DNA of 64,000 nt from Chryseobacterium oncorhynchi (lineage in GTDB: Bacteria > Bacteroidota > Bacteroidia > Flavobacteriales > Weeksellaceae): positions 1 to 64,000 of the forward strand of contig NZ_PPEI02000006.1 in NCBI RefSeq assembly GCF_002899895.1. The letters run 5' to 3'. The notes beneath the pieces are model-generated. The model was not told the origin of the DNA and did not search any database. It was given only the letters and a program-made list of their open reading frames with translations. The stretch's first letter is position 1, and each line of letters opens with the position of its first letter. Below are positions 25,112 to 33,927 of the stretch, piece by piece. A program made the translations under genes and the position numbers.

Positions 25112-27643
25112 TTAGAATCCTACCTGGATTCCAGCTTTAACACCAAACTTTGAAACATCAGGTCTGTCAAGGTAATTACCTCTCCAGTTGAAATCTACCC
25201 TAAATAATCTAAGGTTACCAATACCGATATTTTCGATTCCGAATCCATACTCATAGTAGATATGTTCATTAGGAGCAGAATATTTAAATCCTTCTACATT
25301 AATGGCCTTTGAAGCATCACTTAAAGTTCCATATGCTGCTCTGATAAAAGCTACTTCTCTAAACTTTAATTTTTTTATCAAAGGAATGTAGGAAAGTATC
25401 TTACCATTAAAATGGTGCTCTAGATTAAGCGTAGTATAGGCATCTGTAACAAACTCATAATAGTTAAGCTGAGAGAATGAATTTGGAACTAAGCCATATG
25501 AAAGGTTTGCAGGAATGATATTTTGTAATGCCAGAGGAACTGTATTAAAGTTCTTTCCTGCTTCAAAGTTGACCACCGTTTTTCCAATGGTTCCAATTAA
25601 GAACGGCTTAGAAAACATAAACTGAAGTTTGTTATAGTTAAAGTCTGCATTGAAAAGCCCCTCAATACCTCTTGTATATCTTAAAACAATCGTAGGTGCC
25701 AAATTTCGTGCTTGGTATCTGTCTATACCGGTTTGAGAGAATTTTGCCCCTGGTTTAGCGATTATGCTTATGGTGACATGGGAGTCATTCACTGTTTTTC
25801 TCAATTGACCATCCTGATAATACATAAGGTTGAATTTCTCAGGAATAGCAGATTTAATGCTCTGCATTACTCCATCTACTCTTATTTGGATATTCTTCCA
25901 AGGTTCAATAGCAGCAAAAACACTGGTTTGATTTACAGAACTTAAAGAAATGTTTTCGCCTCTTGCAAAAAAGGTACTTGAAGATAGAGAACGGGATGCA
26001 ACCCCGTCACCTGAGGTCAGTTGTCCTCCAAGCTGAACAATATCTCTACTCGTTCCGGCACCAATCATAAATCTGTTGAGCCTATTGAACATATATCTTG
26101 CTTCAACCCCATATTTTACCTGGTGATCCTTAAATCCATAAGCGGTATAAAACTGAACTCTCCAAGGGTCATTCAAACCAAAATAGGTCCTTGCCCCTAA
26201 TCTTATTCTGTCTCCCTCTACATCATTTCTTCCATATATTGAGAAAATAGGGCCTATATCTATACCTTTAAATGCATTATAGTAACGAGAGCCAAGGGTT
26301 TCAAACAGTTTTACCATTCTGTTGAATTTTGGAGTCTGTTGTAGCTGATCCAGCATTTGATAAACTCCTTGTTCTGATTTTGATAAGGTATCGGGTCTTG
26401 CCTTAGTCCAATAAGCATCATCTTTATCGGTAAATTTATCTTCGTACTCTTCTTCTTTTCGTTTAAATACAGTTGGGTCCAGAGGCTTGTTGAATTCATA
26501 ATTAGAATAATCAACAGATCTTTTGGCTATAATGCTTTTAGATCCTTTCTTTTTCGAAAAAGGACTCATTTCAAACTCAGTAACAAGCTTTTTAGGCAGG
26601 AATGTGGTCTCATCAGGATTATCATATTCCAATTGAGTATAAACACTGTTGATAAAGTTAACATTGATTTTTTGTGTTGACTTTAAAGTAGCTCCTATAA
26701 CAGCATAAGTGTCTGTATCTATATAAAGATTTCCCTGGAATGCCAGTACATCTTTTCTTTTAGGTTGATACCTTATTTGAAAGGCTTTTTCTCCTCGAAT
26801 AGAAATGGTGTCAACTAAACTATAATCGTAAGTTCCAAACCCATCTGTTCCGGCAGGACTTTGAAATCCTATATCAAAGTAATTTAGGGTATTATCATAA
26901 ATATTGATATCTCGATACAGGTTCTTGGCAGAAACAGTAATCACCTGATTGTCTTGAAAACCTGAGGTTTTTTGAGCGACCAACGTTCTTTTGCTATCTG
27001 TGCTTGGTTTATTTTTTCCATAGTTTTCATAAACCGCTTCATTTAGGAATATCGGAAGCCCAAGTCTCCCGCTTGCTGTAGAATCTGCATAGGTGAATAT
27101 GAAGTCGAGCTTATTAAAGATCTTTTTCTTCATAAATGCACTATCTATGTTGTTGAGGTCATATTCAATCTTTTCATATTCTTTGTAAGAATAGGTATCA
27201 AATTTTTCTAATCCGTTATTCCTTTTTTGTGCCCATACTTTTTGCATGATGGCATATGCCGGATTTTCCTTTTTGTTTTTGTATTTGGTTTTCCCCGCCT
27301 GAATAACCACCTCCTGAATACTGCTTACTTTAGCCTGAGAAAGCTGAATGAAAACATTTTCTGCATTTTCAGGGGTAATTTCTAGAGTTTCCGGAGTATA
27401 GTTTTTTCTGGAAAATTTTAATTTATGAATAAGACTGTCAGACTGAACAGTAAAACTTCCAGAGGTTGTCGTAAGGGTAGGCGTTTTGTTATCGTTGATG
27501 AAGATATCAACTTTGCTGAGTTCTTTATTGCTTTTTTCATCAACTATTTTACCGCTGGCCTTGTTTTGGGCGCATACGAAACTGGTAAAAGTCAAGAAAA
27601 AAAATAAAAAATAGTGTTTTTTGGAGTTATTGTTTAACATCAT
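25112..27643 (-). CDS. DUF5686 / carboxypeptidase-like regulatory domain outer-membrane protein
   Basis: An 843-residue protein with signal peptide (FTSFVCAQ), then a carboxypeptidase-regulatory-like beta-sandwich (about 25-110: GKIVDEKSNKELSKVDIFINDNKTPTLTTTSGSF) and a long DUF5686 region ending in barrel-like strands (VDFNWRGNYLDRPDVSKFGVKAGIQVGF). The final aromatic residue suits outer-membrane insertion. Flavobacteria have several such proteins; the role is unknown. No TonB box or plug was recognised. Confidence 0.85.
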   Translation of the reverse strand: MMLNNNSKKHYFLFFFLTFTSFVCAQNKASGKIVDEKSNKELSKVDIFINDNKTPTLTTTSGSFTVQSDSLIHKLKFSRKNYTPETLEITPENAENVFIQLSQAKVSSIQEVVIQAGKTKYKNKKENPAYAIMQKVWAQKRNNGLEKFDTYSYKEYEKIEYDLNNIDSAFMKKKIFNKLDFIFTYADSTASGRLGLPIFLNEAVYENYGKNKPSTDSKRTLVAQKTSGFQDNQVITVSAKNLYRDINIYDNTLNYFDIGFQSPAGTDGFGTYDYSLVDTISIRGEKAFQIRYQPKRKDVLAFQGNLYIDTDTYAVIGATLKSTQKINVNFINSVYTQLEYDNPDETTFLPKKLVTEFEMSPFSKKKGSKSIIAKRSVDYSNYEFNKPLDPTVFKRKEEEYEDKFTDKDDAYWTKARPDTLSKSEQGVYQMLDQLQQTPKFNRMVKLFETLGSRYYNAFKGIDIGPIFSIYGRNDVEGDRIRLGARTYFGLNDPWRVQFYTAYGFKDHQVKYGVEARYMFNRLNRFMIGAGTSRDIVQLGGQLTSGDGVASRSLSSSTFFARGENISLSSVNQTSVFAAIEPWKNIQIRVDGVMQSIKSAIPEKFNLMYYQDGQLRKTVNDSHVTISIIAKPGAKFSQTGIDRYQARNLAPTIVLRYTRGIEGLFNADFNYNKLQFMFSKPFLIGTIGKTVVNFEAGKNFNTVPLALQNIIPANLSYGLVPNSFSQLNYYEFVTDAYTTLNLEHHFNGKILSYIPLIKKLKFREVAFIRAAYGTLSDASKAINVEGFKYSAPNEHIYYEYGFGIENIGIGNLRLFRVDFNWRGNYLDRPDVSKFGVKAGIQVGF

Positions 27644-28020
27644 TCGTTTCTTCAGGCAATTAGCACAAACAAAAAGTATGCAGTTTTTTAAAAAATATAT
27701 AAAAAAGTAAAATATTTTTACTGTTATATGTAAAACGACAAATTTAACGAAAATAGTACTATGATATGCTAAAAAATTTAGGGTAAATCTTTAGACCTAA
27801 ATTCTAAAGAATCAGGGGTTTAATAAAGATGTGAAAAGTGATTGTATTTACGAGATATTTTGCTCAGATAATGATGTTTTTCTGATAAAATGAAATAAAG
27901 AATTTGTAAGGATCTTTATCAAAAAATGTATTATTTCAAATGCGCAGAGTTCAGATAGAATTAATCATTTTTGTCGTGGGTAATATTTCAGCGGAAGCCA
28001 TGAATGTATTAACGCTTGAA
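27644..28020. other. Intergenic stretch without recognised gene
   Basis: AT-rich sequence between the DUF5686 start and the first tRNA-Asn terminator. A reading frame from 27940 runs antisense through the tRNA and is rejected. No promoter box or strong hairpin stands out. Confidence 0.5.
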
Positions 28021-28026
28021 AATAAA

Positions 28027-28053
28027 AAAGACCTACATTTCTGTAAGTCTTTT
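28027..28053 (-). terminator. Terminator of the first tRNA-Asn
   Basis: AAAGAC-TACA type stem with one mismatch around TTTC; on the minus strand it follows the tRNA and ends in T residues. The same hairpin recurs at 28618-28645. Confidence 0.7.
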
Positions 28054-28055
28054 TG

Positions 28056-28129
28056 CTCCTCCTGCTGGGCTCGAACCAGCGACCCTCTGATTAACAGTCA
28101 GATGCTCTAACCAACTGAGCTAAGGAGGA
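28056..28129 (-). tRNA. tRNA-Asn (GTT), copy 1
   Basis: A 74-base cloverleaf. On the minus strand the acceptor stem TCCTCCT/AGGAGGA is closed by a G discriminator, the D arm reads AGCTCAGTTGGTTAGAGC, the anticodon loop CTGTTAATC gives anticodon GTT, and the T arm has GGTTCGAGCCC. CCA is not encoded. Its own promoter and terminator flank it. Confidence 0.97.
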
Positions 28130-28151
28130 ATGTCCTTTGTTTTAAGTGGTG

Positions 28152-28159
28152 CAAATATA
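28152..28159 (-). promoter_or_regulatory. -7 promoter box of tRNA-Asn copy 1
   Basis: TATATTTG on the minus strand, 23 bases before the mature 5' end. An identical box precedes copy 2. Confidence 0.6.
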
Positions 28160-28612
28160 ATATGAATATCCGTACCAAGCAAGTTTTTGTCTCTTAATAT
28201 TTCACGAAAAGTGCTATCGATTTATTTTTCAATAAATTAAAATTACATAAAATTTCACAATGGTTAAATGATAGGCTCGAAAAATCACCTTTTTCTCCTT
28301 TGACAAGCTTATTTTAACGATTTGTTCCCTTTAAAATAAAGGCTTTCTATCTACACAAAACAGAGTAGTTTGATTTGTTGAAAAATATGAGACAATTCTG
28401 TTTGTATCATCAAACGAAATAATATTGCCTCATTGAGCTTTCAATCTTGATTCAAAACTGCGAATTTCCATTTTGCTTGGATTTTATTTTGTGCCTTGAA
28501 GATTTGATGCTATTATCGCTATAATAGGGGTGATTGCTTCTGTTTAGGTCAAGAACAAATAAATGATCTGTTTACCATTTAATGCAAAAATGTGAGGCTG
28601 TAAGGTATGTGC
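28160..28612. other. Spacer between tRNA-Asn copies, no recognised gene
   Basis: About 450 AT-rich bases. No coding frame with a plausible start, no tRNA and no recombinase site was recognised. Confidence 0.5.
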
Positions 28613-28617
28613 ATAAA

Positions 28618-28645
28618 AAAAGACCTACATTTCTGTAAGTCTTTT
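28618..28645 (-). terminator. Terminator of the second tRNA-Asn
   Basis: Same hairpin as at 28027-28053, with a slightly longer T run. Confidence 0.7.
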
Positions 28646-28649
28646 TTGG

Positions 28650-28723
28650 CTCCTCCTGCTGGGCTCGAACCAGCGACCCTCTGATTAACAGTCAGATGCT
28701 CTAACCAACTGAGCTAAGGAGGA
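28650..28723 (-). tRNA. tRNA-Asn (GTT), copy 2
   Basis: Identical over all 74 bases to the copy at 28056-28129, anticodon GTT, with the same flanking promoter and terminator. It lies downstream of rseP on the same strand but has its own promoter. Confidence 0.97.
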
Positions 28724-28745
28724 ATGTCCTTTGTTTTAAGTGGTG

Positions 28746-28753
28746 CAAATATA
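28746..28753 (-). promoter_or_regulatory. -7 promoter box of tRNA-Asn copy 2
   Basis: TATATTTG on the minus strand, at the same distance from the tRNA as in copy 1. Confidence 0.6.
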
Positions 28754-28804
28754 GGACGAATATTTATACCCTACAAATATTTTTAAGAAAAATTTTCAAA
28801 AAAA

Positions 28805-30286
28805 TTATAAAGTTCCTGAAAGCCACTTAAATATATCGCTTCCGAAGATTAGTAACATTAAACCTAATAGGAAAAGTACACCAACCATTTGGGCATTTTC
28901 CAATACTTTTTGAGGTACAGGCTTTCCTACAATCATCTCATACAGCGTAAATATAACGTGTCCACCATCAAGTCCCGGAATCGGTATAAGGTTTAGGAAT
29001 GCCAACCATACAGAGAACATTGCTGTAAAGCCCCAGAATGCCGTCCAGTCAATTGAAACATGGCCTGCTGCATCTTTATTTACAGGCATATTCTTTACAA
29101 TGGCAATAGGTCCCCCTACTTTTTTGTATCCCTGAACTTTCTTATTGAAAATTAATTTAAACTGCTTAATCTGGTAAGTTAAACTCTCGATAGTAAGGGT
29201 AAACCCTCTTTTAATGGAGCTAAAGAAACCATAGTCGCTATGAACCATGTATTTTTGAATTTCCTTAAAAGAAAGAATCCCAATAGTTCCCTCTTTGGAA
29301 ACAGGAATTTTTAGATCTTCAACCTGATTGTTTCTTGATACCTTGAAATCAACTACTTTTCCAGCATTAGGAACTACCAAAGGCTTAAGTTCGTCATAAT
29401 AGCTAATGGGAGTTCCGTTGATAGCAAGTATTTTATCACCAACCTTTAATCCAGCATCAATAGTTGATTTTGTAACAATAGTATCAACAATTGGAGTCAT
29501 TCTTGGTGTTAAGAATGATCTTGGTTCAGGATCATGAAATGCCATTACCTTTCCATCATCATTGGTAGGGAAAGTAACTTCTTTTCCGTTTCTTGAAACG
29601 GTAATTTCGTCACTTAATAAAACATCTAGTGCAAGCTTCTTGAAGTCTTTTTGAACTTTTCCGTCAACTTTTAATATTTTGTCTCCATCCTGGAAGCCCA
29701 TTTTCTTAGCAGCTTCTGTGTAATGAAGTGGAGTTGTAATTTTGTCTGCTTCAAAGATGGTTTCTCCATTCTTTCCAACTAATGCGGAGAAGATTAACCA
29801 CGCAAGGAAAAAGTTTACCGTAACACCACCTAGCATGATGATTAGTCTTTGCCAAGCCGGTTTAGATCTGAATTCCCATGATTCAGCCGGTTTTTTCATT
29901 TGAGCAATATCCATACTTTCATCCACCATTCCGGCAATTTTTACATAACCTCCGAAAGGAAGCCATCCAATTCCGTATTTAGTTTGTTCAGGATACTTTC
30001 TCCAGTCAGTATCTGGAAGTTTAGATATATCGATAGGAACTTCTTCCTTCTTTCCGTTGACCTCTGTTACTTCAGTATCCGGTAGGTTTTGAGAGAAGAA
30101 TTTATACTTCCATTTTCCGTTGATTTTCTTCATTGAGAAAATTGAAAAATAAGGATCAAAGAAAAGAAAGAATTTTTCGGCTCTTGTTTTAAACCATATG
30201 GCCGGTAAGAAGTGCCCAAGCTCATGAAGAACTACAAGTATAGAGATACTCAGAATGAACTGAAAGAGTTTGATTGCTATTTCCAT
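28805..30286 (-). CDS. rseP: RIP zinc metalloprotease (site-2 protease)
   Basis: Intramembrane protease of the RseP/S2P family, which cuts transmembrane anti-sigma factors and signal-peptide remnants. The HELGH zinc motif is at 21-25 in the first helix and the third ligand is in LNLIPIPGLDGGHVIF near the C-terminus. Between them are the GWLPFGGYVKIAGM segment and two PDZ-like domains (about 190-340). 493 residues is a little longer than the E. coli protein. The promoter box at 30311-30318 fits the ATG at 30286. No sigma-E/anti-sigma genes are adjacent. Confidence 0.95.
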   Translation of the reverse strand: MEIAIKLFQFILSISILVVLHELGHFLPAIWFKTRAEKFFLFFDPYFSIFSMKKINGKWKYKFFSQNLPDTEVTEVNGKKEEVPIDISKLPDTDWRKYPEQTKYGIGWLPFGGYVKIAGMVDESMDIAQMKKPAESWEFRSKPAWQRLIIMLGGVTVNFFLAWLIFSALVGKNGETIFEADKITTPLHYTEAAKKMGFQDGDKILKVDGKVQKDFKKLALDVLLSDEITVSRNGKEVTFPTNDDGKVMAFHDPEPRSFLTPRMTPIVDTIVTKSTIDAGLKVGDKILAINGTPISYYDELKPLVVPNAGKVVDFKVSRNNQVEDLKIPVSKEGTIGILSFKEIQKYMVHSDYGFFSSIKRGFTLTIESLTYQIKQFKLIFNKKVQGYKKVGGPIAIVKNMPVNKDAAGHVSIDWTAFWGFTAMFSVWLAFLNLIPIPGLDGGHVIFTLYEMIVGKPVPQKVLENAQMVGVLFLLGLMLLIFGSDIFKWLSGTL

Positions 30287-30310
30287 TAATAAATTTTAGA
30301 TTTTAATTTG

Positions 30311-30318
30311 CAAAGGTA
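30311..30318 (-). promoter_or_regulatory. -7 promoter box of rseP
   Basis: TACCTTTG on the minus strand, 25 bases before the rseP ATG. Confidence 0.6.
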
Positions 30319-30340
30319 ACAATTATCAAAACTATGCCAA

Positions 30341-30372
30341 ATAAAAAAGCCCCCCGAAACGAGAAGCTTTGT
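30341..30372 (-). terminator. Terminator of the gene at 30393
   Basis: On the minus strand AAGCTTCTCG and CGGGGGGCTT can pair with several G-T pairs, followed by T6. It is moderately convincing. Confidence 0.55.
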
Positions 30373-30392
30373 CATATTTAAAGACTATTTGA

Positions 30393-30833
30393 TTATAAAT
30401 TGAATGAAACGCCGAGACTTCCATTGTTACCCACCTCTGCAAATACCCCAATTCTTTCAGTAAAGAAGTAACGTGCGCCAATATGGGCACCTATTCCAAA
30501 GTCTTTTCCAACTACCCCTACGTCAACACCAGGGTAGATGTCTAATTTAGCAGGTAAACTTAGGGCTTCTTGTAGGTGAAAGTTTAGCCTCCCAAAAACA
30601 AACACACGATTGTCCTTATCATTGTTCTTATAATTGCTAAAATAACCGTTAAGACCGGCTCCTACTGATATGAGCTTATTAAGGCCGTAGTCATAGGTTC
30701 CTGTTATACCAGTTCCATATCCCCAGGCACTTAAACCCAGCTGAACCTTTTGATCTCCTTTTCCTGTCCATGCTTGAGCATTAGCGGTGGCGCCGAAAAA
30801 GAATATCATCATCATAAAAACCAATTTCTTCAT
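30393..30833 (-). CDS. DUF6646-type outer-membrane beta-barrel protein
   Basis: A 146-residue secreted protein with signal peptide (ATANAQ) followed by short alternating beta-strand sequence (AWTGKGDQKVQLGLSAWGYGTGITGTYDYGL) and a final strand ending in NNGSLGVSFNL, consistent with a small outer-membrane beta-barrel. I recognise the AWTGKGDQK-x-Q start from flavobacterial DUF6646 proteins. The function is unknown. It has its own promoter (30908) and terminator. Confidence 0.75.
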   Translation of the reverse strand: MKKLVFMMMIFFFGATANAQAWTGKGDQKVQLGLSAWGYGTGITGTYDYGLNKLISVGAGLNGYFSNYKNNDKDNRVFVFGRLNFHLQEALSLPAKLDIYPGVDVGVVGKDFGIGAHIGARYFFTERIGVFAEVGNNGSLGVSFNL

Positions 30834-30907
30834 AAATTTTTTAATGTTTAATGATATTAATAAAAAGTAGCTGCATCAAAAATGAAACCGAAAGATATTG
30901 AATACTA

Positions 30908-30915
30908 CAAAAATA
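30908..30915 (-). promoter_or_regulatory. -7 promoter box of the DUF6646 gene
   Basis: TATTTTTG on the minus strand, about 75 bases before the ATG at 30833. Confidence 0.45.
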
Positions 30916-31018
30916 GCAGACTTTAATAAATATTAAGAAATACGATTCCTCTTTCCTTAGTAAATATAAAAGCCGTATTTTTATAAAGCAGATATTGAAA
31001 TAATTTAAAAATAAAAAA

Positions 31019-31768
31019 ATGAAGATTGTAGGGCTCAATTTGGATATTGTCTGGAAAAATAAAGCTGAAAATTTTAAAATAATAGAGAAAGAACTTCAAT
31101 ACCTTGAAGCTGATCTTTATCTTCTTCCTGAAATGTTCTCAACTGGGTTCTGTATGGATGCTGCAGAGGTGTCCGATAGGAATGAAGAATCCCTTGAGTT
31201 TTTAAAAAGAATCTCAAAAGAGAAAAATGCTGCATTCTGTGGAAGTGCTCCTGTGGAGGAAAATGGTAATTTCTATAATAGGATGTACTTTGTAAAGCCG
31301 GACGGTGAAGTTTCTTTCTATGATAAAAGACATTTATTTTCCTTTTCTGGTGAAGATAAAGTATATACTCCCGGTAAAGATCGGATAATCATTGAGTATA
31401 AAGAAGTAAGGTTTTTACTTCAGGTTTGCTATGATCTCCGTTTTCCGGTATTTGCAAGGAATAATGACGATTATGATGCCGTTTTATATATTGCAAACTG
31501 GCCTGAAAAAAGAGTAGGAGCATGGGAACATCTTTTAAAAGCAAGGGCTATTGAAAACCTGTCTTTTGTATTTGGCTTAAACAGAATAGGAACGGATGGG
31601 AATAACCTGTTGTATCAGGAAAGCTCTCATTGCTTTTTTGCTGATGGAAGAGAAATCTCACATAAAGATGGAAATATTGTATCAGCAGAACTAGATATGA
31701 ATGAACTGAAAGATTTTAGAAAGCACTTCCAGTTTTTAAATGATCGGGATGGTTTCTCAATCCATTGA
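31019..31768 (+). CDS. Nitrilase-family amidase (omega-amidase/Nit2-like)
   Basis: A 249-residue carbon-nitrogen hydrolase. The catalytic triad is visible: Glu38 in LLPEMFSTGF, Lys103 in YDKRHLFSFS and Cys137 in LLQVCYDLRFP. KRHLF and CYDLRFP are typical of the omega-amidase branch (YafV/Nit2), which removes 2-oxoglutaramate and similar omega-amides in metabolite repair. Single gene, convergent with the thioredoxin operon. Confidence 0.88.
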   Translation: MKIVGLNLDIVWKNKAENFKIIEKELQYLEADLYLLPEMFSTGFCMDAAEVSDRNEESLEFLKRISKEKNAAFCGSAPVEENGNFYNRMYFVKPDGEVSFYDKRHLFSFSGEDKVYTPGKDRIIIEYKEVRFLLQVCYDLRFPVFARNNDDYDAVLYIANWPEKRVGAWEHLLKARAIENLSFVFGLNRIGTDGNNLLYQESSHCFFADGREISHKDGNIVSAELDMNELKDFRKHFQFLNDRDGFSIH

Positions 31769-31785
31769 TAAAAATAGACAAAAAA

Positions 31786-31822
31786 TAAGGCTGAGTTTTA
31801 CCAAAACTCAGCCTTAATTTTA
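31786..31822. terminator. Bidirectional terminator
   Basis: TAAGGCTGAGTTTT and its complement around a three-base loop, with A and T runs on both sides. It serves the amidase and the convergent thioredoxin operon. Confidence 0.9.
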
Positions 31823-31824
31823 TC

Positions 31825-32124
31825 TTAAGTATATTGCTGTAGAAGCTGAGTCAATGTGTTGACATCATGTACTCCGCTTTCTTTCCAAAGAAGCTCTCCC
31901 TCTTTAAAGATCGCCAAAGTAGGAACTCCTCGAACACCATATTGTGCTGCCAGAGCAGGGTATTGATCTACATCTACCTTTATAATTCTGGCTCCTTCAC
32001 CAATATTTTCCTTTACAGTATTTAAAACTGATGACTGAACCTTACAAGGTTGGCACCATGTAGCAAAAAAATCAATAAGTACAGGTCTATCGGAATTAAT
32101 GATTTCCTGAAATTTTTGTGACAT
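31825..32124 (-). CDS. Thioredoxin family protein
   Basis: A 99-residue thioredoxin-fold protein with active site WCQPC (Cys24, Cys27) instead of the usual WCGPC, and the cis-Pro in RGVPTLAIF. No signal peptide, so cytoplasmic. It is the last gene of an operon with a rhodanese lipoprotein and an MBL-rhodanese protein, suggesting that it reduces persulfides formed on those proteins (inference). Confidence 0.9.
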   Translation of the reverse strand: MSQKFQEIINSDRPVLIDFFATWCQPCKVQSSVLNTVKENIGEGARIIKVDVDQYPALAAQYGVRGVPTLAIFKEGELLWKESGVHDVNTLTQLLQQYT

Positions 32125-32141
32125 AATCTTGGGTTATTAAT

Positions 32142-32513
32142 TTATTTTTTATCAGCTTGGTCCTGGATACCTTTTACATTCTTCCAACTCGTTCCATCAT
32201 AGGCCTCCACACCATTTTTCTTTAAAATTTCCATTGCTTGATCTGCTTGTACTCCTTTATTACAGAAAACAACAACTTTTTTACCTTTAAGAGTTTCAAT
32301 GTTGTTCTGAATTTCAGCCAAAGGAATATTAATGGCATTCTTCGCCGTTCCCGCAGCGTACTGTTCTGGAATCCTTACGTCTACCAATGTTACATCCGAA
32401 CTGGTTACTACTTCCTTGATGTTAGCTTTAGGAATTTCTGTTGTGTGAGTTGTTTTACAGGCACTTAACATAAAAGCAGATGCCAGGATAAATCCAAAAA
32501 ATTTAATCTTCAT
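32142..32513 (-). CDS. Rhodanese-domain lipoprotein
   Basis: A 123-residue lipoprotein, lipobox ending at Cys19 (AFMLSAC), followed by one rhodanese domain: VTLVDVRIPEQYAAGTAKNAINIP and the catalytic loop VVFCNKGVQA with Cys84. The ATG at 32513 gives a proper signal peptide and lies four bases after the stop of the upstream gene; the longer frame has no such feature. A periplasmic sulfur-transfer role is likely. Middle gene of a three-gene operon. Confidence 0.87.
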   Translation of the reverse strand: MKIKFFGFILASAFMLSACKTTHTTEIPKANIKEVVTSSDVTLVDVRIPEQYAAGTAKNAINIPLAEIQNNIETLKGKKVVVFCNKGVQADQAMEILKKNGVEAYDGTSWKNVKGIQDQADKK

Positions 32514-32517
32514 GAGC

Positions 32518-33927
32518 CTAAGACGTTTTGGATTGGCATATAAAATCCGTAGTTGGAAGTTTTTCTGTTTTTTTGATCCCATTAAAACCTCCCTCGATTT
32601 CAGTAAAGTTTCTGATTCCGTGTGAATTAAGTATACTTGCTGCAATCATACTTCTATACCCTCCCGCACAGTGAAGAAAGAAATGTTCGGAGCTGTCAAG
32701 ATTACGAGCCCAGTCGCTTATGGAGTCCAAAGGTCTGTTGTAGGCGTTATCAATATGTTCTGCAGAATATTCTGTTAATTTTCTTACATCAATTACTGTT
32801 GAATCTGCTGTAAACTGTTCAGCAAATTCAGCAGGAGAGATTCTTTTTACTTCATCTATTTCCTTACCGGCATTTTTCCATGCTTCAAAACCACCATTCA
32901 GATATCCTACTACATTATCGAAGCCGACTCTGCTTAATCTGATAATCACTTCTTCTTCAGTACCTTCATCTGTTATCAGTAATAAAGGATGCTTTACATC
33001 TACGATCAGAGTTCCTACCCAAGGAGCAAAATCACCTTTTAATCCAATATTGATGGCATTAGGAACAAAACCTTTATGGAATTCTGCAGCACCTCTTGTA
33101 TCCAGAATTAAAGCGCCGGATTCTTCTGCCAATGCTTCAAAATCTTCAGGAGAAACAGGTTGCAGTCCTTTGTCCATAACTACATCCAGACTTTCATAAC
33201 CATTTTTGTTCATGGCTACATTCATTCCGAAGTATTTAGGAGGAGCCGTTAATCCGTCAAGTACTTCCTTAATGAAAGATTCTTTGTCAGGCTGATTAAG
33301 TGCGTAATTTGTTCTTTTTTGATTTCCTAAAATGTCTACCGTTTCTTTTTGCATATTTTTTCCACATGCAGAACCTGCGCCATGGGCAGGATAAACAGTA
33401 ATACTGTCATCCAGTGGCATAATTTTGTTCTGAAGACTGTCATAGAGAATACCTGCAAGATCTTCCTGAGTAAGGTTTGTAGCCTTTTGAGCAAGATCAG
33501 GTCTTCCTACATCCCCTAAAAATAAGGTGTCCCCTGTGAAAATGGCTGTTTCGGTACCATTTTCGTCAATTAATAAGTACGTGCTGCTTTCCATGGTGTG
33601 ACCAGGGGTGTGCAATACTTTGATTTTTACTTTTCCAATCTCAAAAATCTGATTATCTTCTGCAATAATGGCTTCAAATTCAGGCGCCGCAGTGGGTCCG
33701 TATACAATAGGAGCGCCCGTTTTCTTACTCAGATCCAAATGTCCGGAAACAAAATCTGCGTGGAAATGGGTTTCAAAAATATATTTTAAAGTGACATTGT
33801 CTTTTTCCAGACGATCCAGGTAGGGTTTTACCTCTCTTAGCGGATCGATAATGATAGCTTCATTTTCTGATACAATATAATAGGCACCCTGAGCCAGACA
33901 GCCCGTATATATTTGTTCAATTTTCAT
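32518..33927 (-). CDS. MBL-fold persulfide dioxygenase-like protein with two rhodanese domains
   Basis: A 469-residue protein. The metallo-beta-lactamase part (1 to about 240) has THFHADFVSGH (His54, His56, Asp58, His63), HTPGH (106-110), FTGDTLFLGDVGRPDL and YPAHGAGSACG, the pattern of ETHE1/BlhA-type persulfide dioxygenases and glyoxalase II relatives. Two rhodanese domains follow. The first (about 265-355) has no Cys at the active loop (LLLITDEGTEEE), so it is catalytically dead; the second ends with HCAGGYRS, which keeps the active Cys. The expected role is oxidation of glutathione-like persulfide and sulfur transfer. It leads an operon with the rhodanese lipoprotein and thioredoxin. Confidence 0.88.
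   Translation of the reverse strand: MKIEQIYTGCLAQGAYYIVSENEAIIIDPLREVKPYLDRLEKDNVTLKYIFETHFHADFVSGHLDLSKKTGAPIVYGPTAAPEFEAIIAEDNQIFEIGKVKIKVLHTPGHTMESSTYLLIDENGTETAIFTGDTLFLGDVGRPDLAQKATNLTQEDLAGILYDSLQNKIMPLDDSITVYPAHGAGSACGKNMQKETVDILGNQKRTNYALNQPDKESFIKEVLDGLTAPPKYFGMNVAMNKNGYESLDVVMDKGLQPVSPEDFEALAEESGALILDTRGAAEFHKGFVPNAINIGLKGDFAPWVGTLIVDVKHPLLLITDEGTEEEVIIRLSRVGFDNVVGYLNGGFEAWKNAGKEIDEVKRISPAEFAEQFTADSTVIDVRKLTEYSAEHIDNAYNRPLDSISDWARNLDSSEHFFLHCAGGYRSMIAASILNSHGIRNFTEIEGGFNGIKKTEKLPTTDFICQSKTS

Larger units (their letters stand above)
28023..28159. repeat. Direct repeat, copy 1 (tRNA-Asn unit)
   Basis: About 137 bases containing terminator hairpin, tRNA-Asn and promoter. The copy at 28614-28753 is identical apart from the length of the A/T runs around the hairpin. 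Confidence 0.85.
28614..28753. repeat. Direct repeat, copy 2 (tRNA-Asn unit)
   Basis: Second copy of the promoter, tRNA-Asn and terminator unit; see 28023-28159. Confidence 0.85.

Noticed and set aside
27940-28110. Reading frame of about 56 codons
   Set aside because: It runs antisense through tRNA-Asn and its terminator, has no promoter and no recognisable protein features.
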